Positions 25,436 through 37,214 are shown, counted from the stretch's first letter. The stretch is 64,000 nucleotides of DNA from Molossus alvarezi (GCA_037176705.1 CM073887.1:85818348-85882347), one strand, 5' to 3'. Numbers and translations: made by a program. Notes: a model not told the origin generated them from the sequence alone.

Positions 25436-25598
25436 ATGGGATTTATACAGCTCAATGAGGACTTCATATTTATTGAACCACTCAATGATACAATGGCCAT
25501 AACGGGTCACCCACACCGTGTATATAGGCAGAAAAGGTCCACGGAAGAGAAAGTCACAAAGTCAACTCCTCACAGTCATTACTGTGGTATCATTTCAG
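25436..25598 (+). CDS. ADAMTS19: ADAMTS19 exon: end of propeptide, furin site
   Basis: This exon encodes 54 codons plus one base of a secreted zinc metalloprotease. The translation begins MGFIQLNEDFIFIEPLND and contains a furin-type RQKR site (exon residues 31-34) and the conserved propeptide Cys in HSHYCG (residue 50), thought to hold the zinc site inactive. The acceptor is TTCCAG at 25435 and the donor CAG|GTAATG after 25598; the trailing G joins the first two bases of the next exon to make Asp. Start Met here is an internal residue, because the signal peptide and N-terminal prodomain must come from exons left of the window. ADAMTS19 is identified by recall of the family's prodomain and catalytic-domain text, with ADAMTS17 the closest alternative; agreement continues through the next three exons. 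I see no disabling change. Confidence 0.93.
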
Positions 25599-27801
25599 GT
25601 AATGCCTTCTGAAAGATTTAACTAACTATGCAATGTCAGATGAATCCTTTAAAAATTCTCTCCATTCATCAATTTACTAGCTTTATCTTTTTTGTTGTTG
25701 CTGTTAATGACAATTAAATATATCTGTTTTCAATTTATTTTTTAGTTTCCTGGTAAGTACCACATTTTAATATCAAGAATTAAAGAATTATGAACTCAAA
25801 GAACTTCAGGAATTAATATATAATATAGCGCACCATGTCACTCCTGAATTGTAAAGTGTTTCTCTTAGGATACGGGTCCCCTCACTGAACTAGAAATGAC
25901 ACAGAATTCGAGCTCTTCTGAAGCTGGTACTGGGAACTCATGGCCCTGTTTTAGTCCATCATGCCACCCCTTTTCTTTGCCTAGAAGCATCTTTTACTCT
26001 ATTTTTTTTTTTTTTTGACCCAAGTAAAACTCATCTTGGAGGTTAAAATCATCAGAGGAATAGGAAGAAGAGTAAAAATTTATTTCTTTGAATTTTATTT
26101 TCAGTATCAGAATACCTTACATCTGGTAGTTTTAGAGGCACACAAACGTTCCTAACCATCGAATCCTCATCTCTGTTTGTCTGCCAGTTCTTCACAGAAA
26201 TAAAATGGTGACTATTTGTGCACTTCCTTTCTTCCTTTGGCAGAGATTTGTGGGATTAGCAAGAATAGTAGGGGAAATGAATGATTTCTGTTACATAAGT
26301 GGGAACTGGAAGTCATAGCCAACATTTTTAGACATCTAAACCAGACATCTCAGTGACTATTCACTGATATGAGGTTAGAATCTGAGGAAATATGAATGTA
26401 TTGAAGAATTTTTGGTGTAAAGACTTTAAAATTTGACTTGCAGATTTAAAATTAGGTGTTAGTATATTTAATGCCAAGATATTAAGTCTCAGGTTGGTTA
26501 TGGTTTCAAGGCCTATTTGGATATATGAATTGTGACAGTAGTAACTTTTGCAGAGACCCTAGGATGTTCATATCATCATTATCTAGGGTGTTTGTATTAA
26601 GAAAGGATTATAATATGTTTCTGTTTAGATATATTCATCTCAAATTAATCCATTATTTTTTTCTTTTGTGAAAAGGTCGTTATATCAGTCTATATGGCAG
26701 TCATTTTCAAAAGTGGTTGAGTGAGTCTTGGTCACCCTCTTTGATTCACATGATCAAGTCAATTTTAAAAAGACAGCTCTCTTCTCTATTCTAAGAACTA
26801 CAGACACAAAAGACATATAACAGCTGAGTGAAAGTCTTATGAATATGCAAAAGAAAGGCTTTTGTATCGTGAAATGACAACAGCAACCACGACTGGAATT
26901 CAGTACATTTAAGGAGATAGCCTTGTACGAGTTGTACTGGAAATCTGCACTGTGCAACTTTGAATCATAGTCAGTTCCACTGTTCTCTATGCCCATGTAC
27001 ACGATGACACAAAGCAGGCTTTGTATGCCATTATGCACAGAGGAAAGGTTTCTAGAAAATTTTTAATTTGAATAGGGTTATAAAACATAAATACACGGTT
27101 CCTATTTGGCAAACATTTCTCATGAAGTTTGACTTAGTTTTTGTCAGGCATAGCTGTTATATATTAATTGACCTATCCGGTTCAGACAGTCGCATGCAAG
27201 GAGTGCTGAGCTGTCATCAGTTGAATAATTTTCTGCACTTACTATTTTCAATGGCCTTTTAAGAGCCTAGAATCTAAGAAATCATTTTAAAATGAACTGT
27301 TTATAAATTTAAATATTCATGTACTTATACTGATATGTCTAATTGTAGCTCTTCTTATTTCAGGCTGATGTGTTCACATATTAAACACATGATTCAAATT
27401 TCAATGGTATTGCAGTATTTGCCTTTGCACAATGGAATCATAAAGCTTACTTAGTCTTTGTACTATTCTCATTCTTCATTTTAATGCCTTAGTATATTAT
27501 GTTTATATGTATTTATTATATGAATATTTGTTTTCAAAACAGGGACCTTTATACTTTAAGATAACCGTGTTGTGTTGTTTTGAAGATAGTGTAGAGGAGG
27601 GGAAGGCACATGAGGTTGAGGGTCAGAGGCCCTGGGTTTAAGGCACAACTGCAGTCCTACTCCAACTGGGTACTCTTTGTTAATTCCCTTAAAAATTTAA
27701 AATTTAGCTTAATTATTTGCAACATAAGCATGGCCAGTTATCTCACAGAGATGTAGAACTAAATGACACAGCTCTTACTCTCAAGTAGCAACCAATGTAT
27801 T

Positions 27802-28017
27802 ATTTTATTTTACATTTTTATTTATTGATTGGTTTTAGAGAGAGGGAGGGAGGGAGGGAGGGAGGGAGGGAGAGATAGATAGGTAGATATTTATTTGTTG
27901 TTCTACTTATTTATGCATTCATTGGTTGATTCTTGTATGTGCCCTGACTGGGAATTGAACCCACAACCTTGGCGTATTGGGACAGTGCTCTAACTAACTG
28001 AGCAACTGGGCCAGGAC
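27802..28017 (-). mobile_element. VES-type SINE, antisense
   Basis: A GATTGGTTTTAGAGAGAGGG start leads to a (GGGA)n tract at 27840-27871, then a tRNA-like head on the minus strand ending GTCCTGGCCCAGTTGC. CAATGTATT at 27793-27801 and again at 28020-28028 may be the target duplication. The (GGGA)n expansion is longer than in neighbouring copies. Confidence 0.82.
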
Positions 28018-28191
28018 ATCAATGTATTCTTTTAGACAAACTGGTAAATGAGTCATTATACTGTAGTGTACTAAGAATTATGACAGACTCAGTGCACATG
28101 ATCCCGAGCTTCTGCTATTGGGGGGCTGAGCCTCGAAGATCAAATGAAACTTATCCATGCCACAGAGAGAAAAGGGAACAGAGCATGCAGG

Positions 28192-28400
28192 CTAAGTTAA
28201 TGGACTTTGGGGTCAGACTGCCTGTGTTCACATTCTTGTACTACTACTTTCTAGCTTTGTGACTTTGGAAAACTTTATCTCTCAAAATCTCCATTGACAA
28301 TATACAAAATGAGGATAGTGATACTTGAAGCTCAGGGTTGTTGTGAGAATTAAATGAGATTACGTGTGCAAATGAAAAACGTGAAGTTTTTAGTGCATAT
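28192..28400 (+). mobile_element. MIR SINE remnant
   Basis: The order TTAATGGACTTTGGGGTCAG, CTGCCTGTGTTCACATTC, TAGCTTTGTGACTTTGG, CAAAATGAGGATAGTGATAC, GGGTTGTTGTGAGAATTAAA is the classic MIR core in sense orientation. It is an ancient mammalian tRNA-derived SINE, here within an ADAMTS19 intron. Confidence 0.85.
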
Positions 28401-29329
28401 TGTTAGTTGGGGAAAGCATTTAGGAAGAAGGAACAATGGCATCAATTTGGGGAGCTGAAGCCAAATGTCTGCAATATGGTCATGAGATACCACCCTGGAA
28501 AGGTAGTCATCAACTACATGGTGAAGGGACTTGTGTGCAGTGGGAAGGACTATCTCTGGAAGGCAGAATGTGGTCTTTGAAGACTTTAAGCAGACAAGTG
28601 ACATTATCAATATATATCCCTTAACATTTTAGTATAAATTATGAGTATGTCTAGGACTCAGACTGCTACTGAAATAATTTCCATACACCACTCATAACTC
28701 TTATGGAGATTACTGTCAGTATGTGGAGGATATTACGGAGATCATACATTGAGCACAGGTGAATAGGCATTTTAAAATTTCTTCTCTGACTAGAGATGTA
28801 CGATATCAATTATGTTGTTCTTATGCATGCATAGGGGTGGAAAATGGTCTCAAGGTTTAGGAGATGAAGAATGAGCTGAGCAGAGTTAATGTAGACAATG
28901 AAGACTTCAAAGGAAGAACTTAATAAAAAGATTACTTCAGTATGCATGATTTTCACACACAGTGGCTAACTTGTATGATGGCATCTACCACGAAGTTGCA
29001 ATTCTTAAGAAACTGAGACTGTTCCGAGTAGTCCATTTAAATGTAACATGCAAATACGGATACTGCACATTGACAGTTTGGGGCCAACATAGCTGTCACT
29101 GGCTGGGGCAATAAAGGGAACACTTTTCTCTTTCTGTTACATGGTCTATTTACCACTCTTGGTAGAGTTCCAAAGCTCCTCATTTTGTAACTATCCCTGT
29201 GGTTTTCTTTTAGCTCTACTTTTATTTTTCTTATATCTCTGTCTCCTCTGTGAGTGTGTCTTCTACATGCACACCCCCTACATGTTGGCATTTCCTAAGA
29301 CTGCCTCCTTTTCTTTCTACTTCTCAGTC

Positions 29330-30345
29330 CATGTGCTTTCCTGGAGTGATACAATCCAAATCCTACCTACTCTTTTGTAATTGGCTTCTTGTACTCAGCC
29401 TTATCTTTAGGGGGTTCATCCATAGTTTTTCACATTGCAGCAGATGGTTTATTTTCACTGCTACATAGTGTTTTATTATATGAATAGTCCAAAATGACTT
29501 TATCCATTACACTATTTAAAAAAAAAAAGTTTTATTGATTTTTAGATAGAGAGGAAGGGATAGAAAAAGAAACAATGTGAGAGCAAAACATCTATCAGCT
29601 GCCTCTTGCATGTCTCCTACTGGGGATTGAGCCTGTAACCCCGGCAGGTGCCCTGACTGGGAATCCAACTAGCAACCTTTCGGTGCATGGGACGATGCCC
29701 AACCATCTGAGCCATGCTGGCCAGGGCTATCCATTATACTGTTATGGTTAATTGAAATATTATGAATAGTGCTGCTCTGAATAATTTGTACATGTGATTT
29801 GTATGCATTTCTGATGAGTATATATTTTAGATCTTTGATCATTGAATGTGCAAATGTTCAACTTTAGTGTCTACTGCCAATCAGTATTTCAAAGTGTTTA
29901 TCCTAATTTAAACTCCCAGCATGTATGTATATAGGACTTCCATTTCTTGTCCCCACAGTATTGTTGACAATTGATATAATCATCTCTTTATTTTAGCCAT
30001 TCTAGGGATTTTAATTAATTTAATTTATTGTGATTTAAATTTGTGTTTTTCTGAAGATTAATGAGATTGAGCATCTTCTCATATACTTCTCATTAGCCAT
30101 TTGGATATCCTTTATATGAGAAATCACTGTTCAAGTCTTTATACATTTTCTAATTGGTTTATCTGTTGTTTTAGAGTAGCTTTTATTTCTTTATTATGGA
30201 AAAGCATTGTAAATATCTTCTCCCACTTGGTGGCATGCTTTTCATTATGATAGTGGTATGTTTTAGTAAACAGAAATTTTCTATTTTTATGTGCTTAAAT
30301 TTATAAATATATTTACTTGTGGTTCCTGCTTTTATTTGGCCCTGT
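29330..30345 (-). mobile_element. Old L1 3' fragment, antisense
   Basis: The plus strand contains TTGTACTCAGCCTTATC, GGTTCATCCATAG, a degraded form of the 'tagtattccattgtatg' segment, then ATGAGATTGAGCATCTTCTC and GAAATCTTTATTATCC. These are reverse-complement landmarks of the ORF2 C-terminal part of old mammalian L1s. It is far more diverged than L1-A to L1-E. A SINE (29514-29727) interrupts it. Confidence 0.75.
29514..29727 (-). mobile_element. VES-type SINE inserted in an old L1 fragment
   Basis: An A-rich/T-rich end at 29517-29535 is followed by a GAGAGGAAGGG tract and, on the minus strand, a tRNA-like head starting GCCCTGGCCAGCATGGCTCAG. The flanks TATCCATTACACT (29501-29513) and TATCCATTATACT (29728-29740) form a target duplication with one mismatch, placing this insertion after the host L1. 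Confidence 0.88.
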
Positions 30346-30949
30346 TTGAGAAATCTTTATTATCCTAACAGTCTAACTTCTATACAATCCTGATGGAAGG
30401 CAGAAACAAATCCTTTGTAACCCATGCATAATGTTTTAGCAATTAGGGGCACCTGCCTGAAATTAGGATATGTGGTGAAGTCACTTCAGGCACTTCTTTG
30501 TTTTGTTTCTGGTTTCAAAAAGAAAATTATGGTATCTTTTATTCATTGAGTTATTTTATTTATAGAGATTTTACTAATGTGACTTATTATTTTTTTTAGA
30601 AAGAGAATTTTATTTGGAATGAAAATATTGAGCCCATCCCAACTACTCCAAGGAGGGAGCAGGGGTCTGGGAGATGGTCCCTCAGAGTATAAGCTTGCTT
30701 TGGTATAAAAATGGCAGAGCTAATAAATGGTAGAAGTCCATTCTGTTAGATTTCAAAGTCATACTCCAATGCCAGATGCCCTTTTAGCTTCCACATGTGA
30801 AGGGAACTTACTTGGTTTTGTTCACCACTGTGTCATCATTACATGTTGGTAATTCAATAAACATGTTTTCAAATAATTGAATAAAGAGAATTTTTTTGTT
30901 TACTCTGACAAGATGGAGGCACATTTGAATACTCATTTCTCTGTTGCAG

Positions 30950-31122
30950 ATAAAGGAAGACCTAGATCTAAAAAAATAACAGAGAGTGGAAGAGGGAAAC
31001 GTTATTCATACAAATTACCTCAAGAATACAACATAGAGACTGTAGTGGTTGCAGACCCAGCAATGGTTTCCTATCATGGAGCAGATGCAGCCGGGAGGTT
31101 CATTCTAACCATCTTAAATATG
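30950..31122 (+). CDS. ADAMTS19: ADAMTS19 exon: second furin site and start of metalloprotease domain
   Basis: The exon has 173 bases, and with the single base carried from the previous exon it encodes 58 codons. Early residues (KGRPRSKK) are basic, followed by an RGKR furin-type site (exon residues 15-18) that should release the mature enzyme. After this comes the beginning of the reprolysin-type catalytic domain, YNIETVVVADPAMVSYHG, which folds into the first strand and helix of the metalloprotease. The acceptor is CTGTTGCAG at 30949 and the donor ATG|GTAGGC after 31122, leaving phase 0. An in-frame continuous ORF extends upstream of the acceptor, but the protein match begins only at 30950, and the splice consensus decides the boundary. 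Confidence 0.95.
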
Positions 31123-32780
31123 GTAGGCAAACTTTAAAGTGCGCTTGGAATTTTTTCAAGAAAACTCTAAGGAAGAAATGTGTGAGTATAATGAAGTTCT
31201 TTAAAAATTAACTCATTACTATTCTTTTCCTTTATTGACATCAGTAAAACAAATCTTTAGGTTTACCAAATTGATCTGTCTCAAAAAAGATATCAAATCT
31301 AGTAAAAAAAAAAAACCAAAAACCCTTATTGTTTATTTTGATGTGGAAAAACTCTCTATTAGTCTTTCTTCTCTTTTTTGTGCCCATCTCTTCATTTTCA
31401 TTTATAAAAGGCCAACTATTCAAGTTAACAGAAATGTTATATTTGTTTATATGCATGGGCCTACCCAAAGTACTCTGGATTATGAGGTGAAACAAAAATG
31501 GAGGTTGCTAATCCATTGAGCTCTTACATAGGTATATAAAATTGGATGTCAGATATAATAGTAGTTGATGAGGAAGACCTAATAGCTAATAGCTAAATTT
31601 TTAACCAGCTGCCATCATTTCTAGCTAACTTCAGTTGACAATTTTGGAACTTCAGAAATCTAGTTTGCTCCTAGTGTGTTATGGATGCTTACTACCCAGT
31701 GAATCTTTGACTTAATTGTATACTGTTTTGGGTAAACCTCCTACAAGGCAGAATTAGAAGGTTATAGTGAAGAGTGGTTCTCAGGGGAGAATAAACATAA
31801 ATAAGAGCCAAAGGCAAATGCCCATTTATAATTCCAGTTACCATATAAGGCAGGGTAAACACCATTGATTCAAGGATAAATAGGTTATGTTTTTGCAAAA
31901 TTCCCATTTTTACTCTTTTTTTTTTTTTTTTTTTTGCTATTATTGGGTTTGTTTTCCCAGCAAACAGATATTTCCACACATTAGCCATTTCTGTGTATGT
32001 TCAGCTACCTCCTGAACACTCCACCAGCTTTCGGTATAGGATAGACTAACATAGTCCACCAGCATCAGTCTTTTCCAGTTGATACTATCTCTGAGAGCAT
32101 GGGTTTGGTGTGTCAGTATTATATTTTCTAGTAAAAATTAAATAAATGCTAAATTTTGCAAAAACTCAAGGTGCCACATAAAAAATTCAACTTGTATTCT
32201 AGCATTGCAACACACACCACACTTTGAGAAAACTCATTATAATGATGGCCTGAAATCTTTAAGCAACAATGACCCACAAGCTTGTCTTCACGGGAACACT
32301 GCAGGGAGGAGCTCTGCAGGGAGGAGCTCTGAAAACTGTTTCTATTTGGCAGGTAGCCTGGGAGAGAGCACAGACTCTAAGTGATGAATTGGGAGGTGGC
32401 ATAAAGCAGGCTGAGTTCTCAGGACTGTTTCTCAGAAGAAAGCAGGACATTGGCACTTTGTGAATTAAGAATTAAGAAAAATTCTAGGGTTTAGTTACTA
32501 AAATTCTCTTCAGTATCGTGAAAAGCCCAACCTTCTCTCAGCACCCTATTGAAATGTCTAGACTACTAAGCTGCAGCAAGTGTCTCAGCATCCTATGTCT
32601 AAACTTCTTGGTATGTAAAATGAATTAGCTAAGTTATTGCTTATTGAGCTAATTTTTAAATAATTAAAAATATATAAGATTTCTTAACTAAATGGAGTCT
32701 TCTCTTATGTCTGGGCTTTAAGAAAAAGTAAGGTTTTTTTTCAGTTTTATTTTAGGATTTTTATTTTTATTTGTTTTTAG
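31123..32780. other. ADAMTS19 intron (1,658 bp)
   Basis: AT-rich, no recognised mobile element. A 19-base T run lies at about 31916-31935. An exact 15-bp tandem duplication (GCAGGGAGGAGCTCT at 32301-32315 and 32316-32330) is present. The intron ends TTGTTTTTAG. Confidence 0.75.
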
Positions 32781-32864
32781 GTTTTTAACCTTTTCCAACA
32801 CAAGAGTCTTGGTGTGCAGGTCAATCTTCGTGTGATAAAGCTTATTCTGCTCCATGAAACTCCA
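32781..32864 (+). CDS. ADAMTS19: ADAMTS19 exon: metalloprotease domain, helix and strand
   Basis: This is an 84-base exon (28 codons, phase 0 at both ends) encoding VFNLFQHKSLGVQVNLRVIK and then LILLHETP. In reprolysin-fold proteases this is the end of the first helix and the following central strand. The acceptor is GTTTTTAG at 32780 and the donor CCA|GTAAGA after 32864. Spacing and reading phase fit directly with the exons on either side. Confidence 0.95.
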
Positions 32865-33547
32865 GTAAGAAAGTCTTGAGTTTTTTGTTCTAAATTAAGT
32901 GGCTGAGAAGTTGTGTCCAGGTACTTTTAAGTAAAGAGACTATTAGGGATGTACTTTTTATTGACTTAAAATCCAGAAATATCCACTTAGAATATATATA
33001 AACTGGTCTTTAGTTTCGGTTAATACGTACCTCAAACTTATTTTTAAAAAAATTAGAATGTTCTTATTTTACAAGCATCCTGACCACAAACCTTAACTTT
33101 TTGTAATTTTAAAAAGTCATATTTAATGACAGTTTCATTTTCTTCTCTAAACATGTACTTGTAAAGCCTTTTCTTGTCTGCAATCCATTTTAAATGAGGA
33201 ATATTCTGTGACACCATTTTACCTGCTGCTTAAATGGCACTTTGTGAAACCTGTGTTCTTAAATTATAGAAATCATGGGTTACTTAAGTGTAAAAGTTCC
33301 ACATTCTCAGTATTTCATTGAACCTCTCTCGTTTTTCCAAATAGTATTAAACAGATTTTATAAATATTGTACCTTCTCAAAGTTTTAAAATTTTTACCTC
33401 AGGCTAAATGAATCCTTAATGTCTTCCAGGTTCTAATTAATGTTATGGTAAGCAGTTTGCTTTAGTAATTCAAGACATCCGCTCAATTTTTAGTGTTTTG
33501 TGTATCTGAGAATGATTTGCCTTGAAGTGAAATATCTTCTTTTGTAG
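32865..33547. other. ADAMTS19 intron (683 bp)
   Basis: Short AT-rich intron, no repeat recognised. It ends TTTTGTAG before the exon at 33548. Confidence 0.8.
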
Positions 33548-33705
33548 GTAGATCTATATATTGGGCACCACGGAGAGAAAATGCTAGAGAGCTTTTGTAA
33601 GTGGCAACATGAAGAATTTGGCAAAAAGAATGATATACATTTAGAGATGTCAACAAGCTGGGGAGAGGACATGACTTCTGTGGATGCAGCTATACTTATA
33701 ACAAG
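33548..33705 (+). CDS. ADAMTS19: ADAMTS19 exon: metalloprotease domain upstream of the zinc site
   Basis: The exon has 158 bases: 52 codons plus two bases (AG of the next Arg codon). It encodes VDLYIGHHGEKMLESFCKWQ and ends WGEDMTSVDAAILIT. The Cys in ESFCKW is one of the structural cysteines of the catalytic domain. The acceptor is TTTGTAG at 33547 and the donor AAG|GTAAAT after 33705. In the family the next exon continues RKDFC and leads to the HExxH zinc-binding helix. I looked for that text in the remaining 30 kb and did not recognise it, so the next exon probably lies right of the window behind an intron of more than 30 kb filled with L1s and a provirus. Confidence 0.95.
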
Positions 33706-34681
33706 GTAAATTTTCCAAAGCCAGTTAAATGACATTCTGAATTCTATGGACATGCTATTAATCCTATTAATTTCTTCACAGAATGCTTTTATTCTAGATT
33801 TTGTATTCCCAAAACTTTTGGCATAATGATGTTAGTCAATTTCCCTTAAGTCATAGTAACTGGTTTTGAACTGTCATTCATTGGGTGACATATTGACAAA
33901 ACATTTGGCTAGTTAATTAAAAATATGTTTTTTTGCTTTAATTTTTAATGTGAAGATATAGTCATTGACGATGATAAGTGAAAACTATGGTGAAATTTAG
34001 TGGAACTTTGAAATTACGAGCCCCCACTGGATGATATTCAGTCATCACATATAAAGTAATCCAATATATTAAATTCAGAAATTGACAAACTTTCTGGTTC
34101 AATCTGAGAAAAAAGTTTCAATTATATTTTGAGCTAATTAATTTTGAGCTGCATTGTGAATGTCTGTAGCACTTACAAGCATTTGTAATGTAACATTATG
34201 TATAAATTTAAGAAAGTGAAATAATGAGCAAAAATATATTATAGATGTGCATTCTATATTAATAATTATTGATAAATGTATTTTGCTTAGAGCTATTAAT
34301 AATGAAGATAATTAATTTTTCAGTAACAACTTAATTTTAATATCAATAGTGTTGACATTTCACATCACAATACACAGACACTTAAATGTGATTTTTTGTA
34401 ATGAGTCTATTAAATGCATCATAGCTGCTGTTGCTGAATTATATAAAAGCTATTCTAGTTATAAGTAATTCATAAAGATGAAAAATATTTCTATGCAAGA
34501 ACACACCTGGACTTCCACAGTCAGATGTACCTGATACTGGGACTACTACAATTAATAAGCATACAAGTGGAAAATATTTATTTGGAAACTACTTTCAATC
34601 ATTGGAAAAAGAGCAATGCAAAACTGCAACTCTGAAAGGAAGACAGTTTATTAACTCAACCCCAGTCAACCCAGCATTTTT
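33706..34681. other. ADAMTS19 intron, left end of a very long intron
   Basis: AT-rich, no recognised repeat or exon. The same intron continues to at least position 64000. Confidence 0.7.
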
Positions 34682-34699
34682 GCCTGGGGACAATTTTTT

Positions 34700-34982
34700 T
34701 TTTTTTTTTAATTCTCACCTGAGCCCAGCTGGTGTGGCTCAGTGGTTGAGCGTTGACCCATGCACCAAGAGGTCGCCAGTTCGATTCCTGGTCAGGGCAC
34801 ATGCCCATGTGTGGGCCCAATCCCCAGTGAGGGGCATGCAGGATGTGGCCAATCGATGTTCTCTCTCATTGATGTTTCTCTCTCTCTTCCTCTCCCTTCC
34901 TCTCTCTCTCAAATCAATAAAGAAAAAATATTTTTAAAAAATTCTCACCTAAAAATCTGTTTATTAAGTTTAGAAAGAGAAA

Positions 34983-35017
<35 letters not shown>

Positions 35018-35175
35018 TTGATGTGAGAGAAAAACATTAATTAGTTGCCTCCGGTACATGCCTTGACCATGGATCGAACCTGCAACCTAGGTATGTGCCC
35101 TGACTGGGAACTGAACTCACAACCTTTCGGTGTACAGGATGATGCTCCAATCAACTGTGTCACCTGGCCAGAGCT
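34700..35175 (-). mobile_element. VES-type SINE, antisense, split by another SINE
   Basis: The outer element begins with a T run at 34700 and ends, on the plus strand, with a tRNA-head complement (GTGTCACCTGGCCAGAGC). GCCTGGGGACAATTTTTT (34682-34699) and GCCTAGGGGCAATTTTTT (35176-35193) are its target duplication with two mismatches. The segment 34721-34939 is a younger SINE inserted within it, so the outer SINE is in two parts: 34700-34720 and 34951-35175 with the inner duplication. Confidence 0.9.
34721..34939 (+). mobile_element. VES-type SINE nested in the outer SINE
   Basis: It starts GAGCCCAGCTGGTGTGGCTC with an A box (GGCTCAGTGGTTGAG) and B box (GTTCGATTCCTGG), and ends CAATAAAGAAAAAATATTTT. 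AATTCTCACCT at 34710-34720 and again at 34940-34950 is an exact 11-bp target duplication. It is in the opposite orientation to its host SINE, so the transcribed strand could form a hairpin from the tRNA-related parts. Confidence 0.92.
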
Positions 35176-35193
35176 GCCTAGGGGCAATTTTTT

Positions 35194-36062
35194 ACTGCAA
35201 GCTGAAATCTAGGTAGAGCACAGTGGTCCTGCTAAGGACCCCAGAGACAAGGGTCCTATGCAGGGAAAGGTGCTAAGAAGTCCGTGTGTAGATTATTTGT
35301 GAGACCTTTGAAAGGCTAGTCGGAATATATACAGATATAAACTGCTTAAAATTTATCCAAGTGCCGCTGCTATGGAGTTTGGATTTTAAAAATACACTGG
35401 GAATGGAGCAGATCCAGGTCTCAAGAGCGGAACAATTTTGTTAATACCTTAATATTACTCCTGATATTTAGCTGAAAAAAACAGGAAGGCTATGCTTCCA
35501 TAGTAGGGACCATGATCCAGAGAAATGCCTGCCCTTGACCTGCCCTAACAAAGCCTGAAACCACACCTCAGTAAGGTCTTCAGGGGAGATAGAGTTTGGA
35601 GTTTGGGTCCCACCAATTTACAAAGGCTTGGTAATCATCTTGAGCTTCTGAGAGAAGCTTCCTACCAAAGAATAAAGTCAAAGCGAGCAAAGTTCAGATT
35701 GATCAACCAGTAATTGAACTGCCTCCTACAATAAAAGTTAGTACTCTTCAGAGGAAGATAACAGAAAATTGAATCTCTATAATATATCATCCACAATGTC
35801 TAAAACATAATAAAAATTAACCAAGCAAAGATACATGAAACTGCGATCCATGGTTAAGAAAAAGTAGTCAATAGAAACGGACCCTGAGATAGCTTAGATG
35901 TTGGATTTACAAATTATTTTAGTTGTATTTGGAATCTTAGGAGAAGCAAATGAGAATGGGTAAGAAAAATTATTTGAAGATGTAATGGCCAAAAGTTTCC
36001 CTAAACTTGATAAATAACAATTTATAGACCTAAGCATATCATAGGAAAATTGGTGACAACCA
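35194..36062. other. ADAMTS19 intron, no feature recognised
   Basis: AT-rich intronic sequence up to the target site of L1-D. No exon or repeat could be supported. Confidence 0.55.
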
Positions 36063-36079
36063 AAGATACAGAATTTTTT
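36063..36079. repeat. Target-site duplication of L1-D, left copy
   Basis: AAGATACAGAATTTTTT here is repeated exactly at 43646-43662. The right copy is followed by AAAAAAAG, so the original site was TTTTTT/AAAAAA, which fits L1 endonuclease cleavage (TTTT/AA). Confidence 0.93.
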
Positions 36080-36087
36080 TTTTTTTT

Positions 36088-37214
36088 GCTGTCCAAACAT
36101 GAACAGTGAATTTATTTTAATTATTAGAAAAAACTCTTCATAATACATTTTTATTAAATTCTCATCAAGGTTTTGGAGTGGATATTTTAGTTCCAGAAAC
36201 GTAATTTTGCTTTAAGCAGCTTACCCACTCTCAACTACAGATATCACTATTTCAGCTAAAGGAATGTTTCCTATTATTCAACTAATATTTATTCCAGGCT
36301 CCCAATTATTTTCCCCATTTTTATTTATCTTCCTAATCCTCTATGTCTTTGCCCACACCCATCTCCATCTAATTGAAAACATGTATAGTAGCTAAGATCT
36401 GGAAACAGCCCAAGTGTCCATCAGCACACGAATGGACAAAAAAGCTGTGGCCATACACACAATGGAGCACCATGAAGCTGCAAAAAAGATCTCCCATCCC
36501 TTGAGACGACATGGAGGGACCTGGAGAGCACCATCCCAAGTGAAACAAGCCAAGCAGAGAAAGACAAACATCACACGATCTCAGTTATTTGTGGAATATA
36601 ATGAACATAACAGGGTGAGGAACAGGGTAGACCCAGAGACATGGAAGTAGGGCACAGACCGAAAATCCTCAGAAGGGGGGGTGTTGGGAGGGAAGAGATA
36701 GATAAACCACAGAACTCACATGCATGCATGCATAACCTATTGATATGGACAACAAGGCTGGGGACAGGGCGGGGGTGATGGGGAGGTGGGTGCCAATGGG
36801 GAAAAAAGGAGAAACATCTGTAACAAAAACAAACTAATTTTTAAAAAGTTAAAAAAACAACACATATGATAAGCAATGCATATAGTGTGATTTATTTCCT
36901 TGTATACTTTTGTAGATGCTCATAAAATGTACAAACAAAGCACACTTACTATTTTTTAAAACAGGACAGTACAATACTATATCATTTCCTTTCTAAAATC
37001 CTCATATACTTTTCAAAGTTTAGATGTACGGCTTCAACTCATTTTTATTAATAACCACATAGAAACTATATATCTTTTATATGAAGGATTTAACATAAAA
37101 GATATATATCATTTTCCAACTCTTCATTAATCAATATTGTTTCATATTTTTCTATTCCAAATAATTTTACAGCACTCACATGCATATAAACATCATGTTC
37201 TAGGTCACTCATTT
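36088..37214 (-). other. Probable 3'-transduced segment of L1-D
   Basis: This sequence lies between the L1-D 3'UTR tail and the final poly-A/target duplication. On the minus strand an AATAAA (plus-strand TTTATT at 36111-36116) sits 24 bases before the final A tail, as expected of a polyadenylation signal used after read-through. It contains an oppositely oriented L1 3' fragment (36376-36850). The source locus would be another place in the genome carrying this sequence next to an L1. Confidence 0.75.
36376..36850 (+). mobile_element. L1 3' fragment, sense, inside the transduced segment
   Basis: The sequence GTAGCTAAGATCTGGAAACA, AGTGTCCATCAGCACACGAA and AAGCTGTGGCCATACACACA, up to GAAACATCTGTAACAAAAAC, matches the L1 ORF2 end plus 3'UTR as seen at 63150-63590 in L1-E. 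It is 5'-truncated and runs opposite to L1-D. Confidence 0.85.

Larger units (their letters stand above)
25599..30949. other. ADAMTS19 intron (5,351 bp)
   Basis: The intron runs from GTAATG to CTGTTGCAG. It contains a VES-type SINE (27802-28017), a MIR (28192-28400), a probable second MIR (about 27585-27730), an old L1 3' fragment (29330-30345) with a SINE inside it, and otherwise AT-rich sequence. A T run near 26002-26018 is the only other feature noted. Confidence 0.8.

Noticed and set aside
30877..30949. Upstream in-frame extension of the ADAMTS19 exon at 30950
   Set aside because: The frame is open to a Met at 30877, but the protein match and a good acceptor (CTGTTGCAG) begin at 30950, and the phase from the previous exon fits only this boundary.
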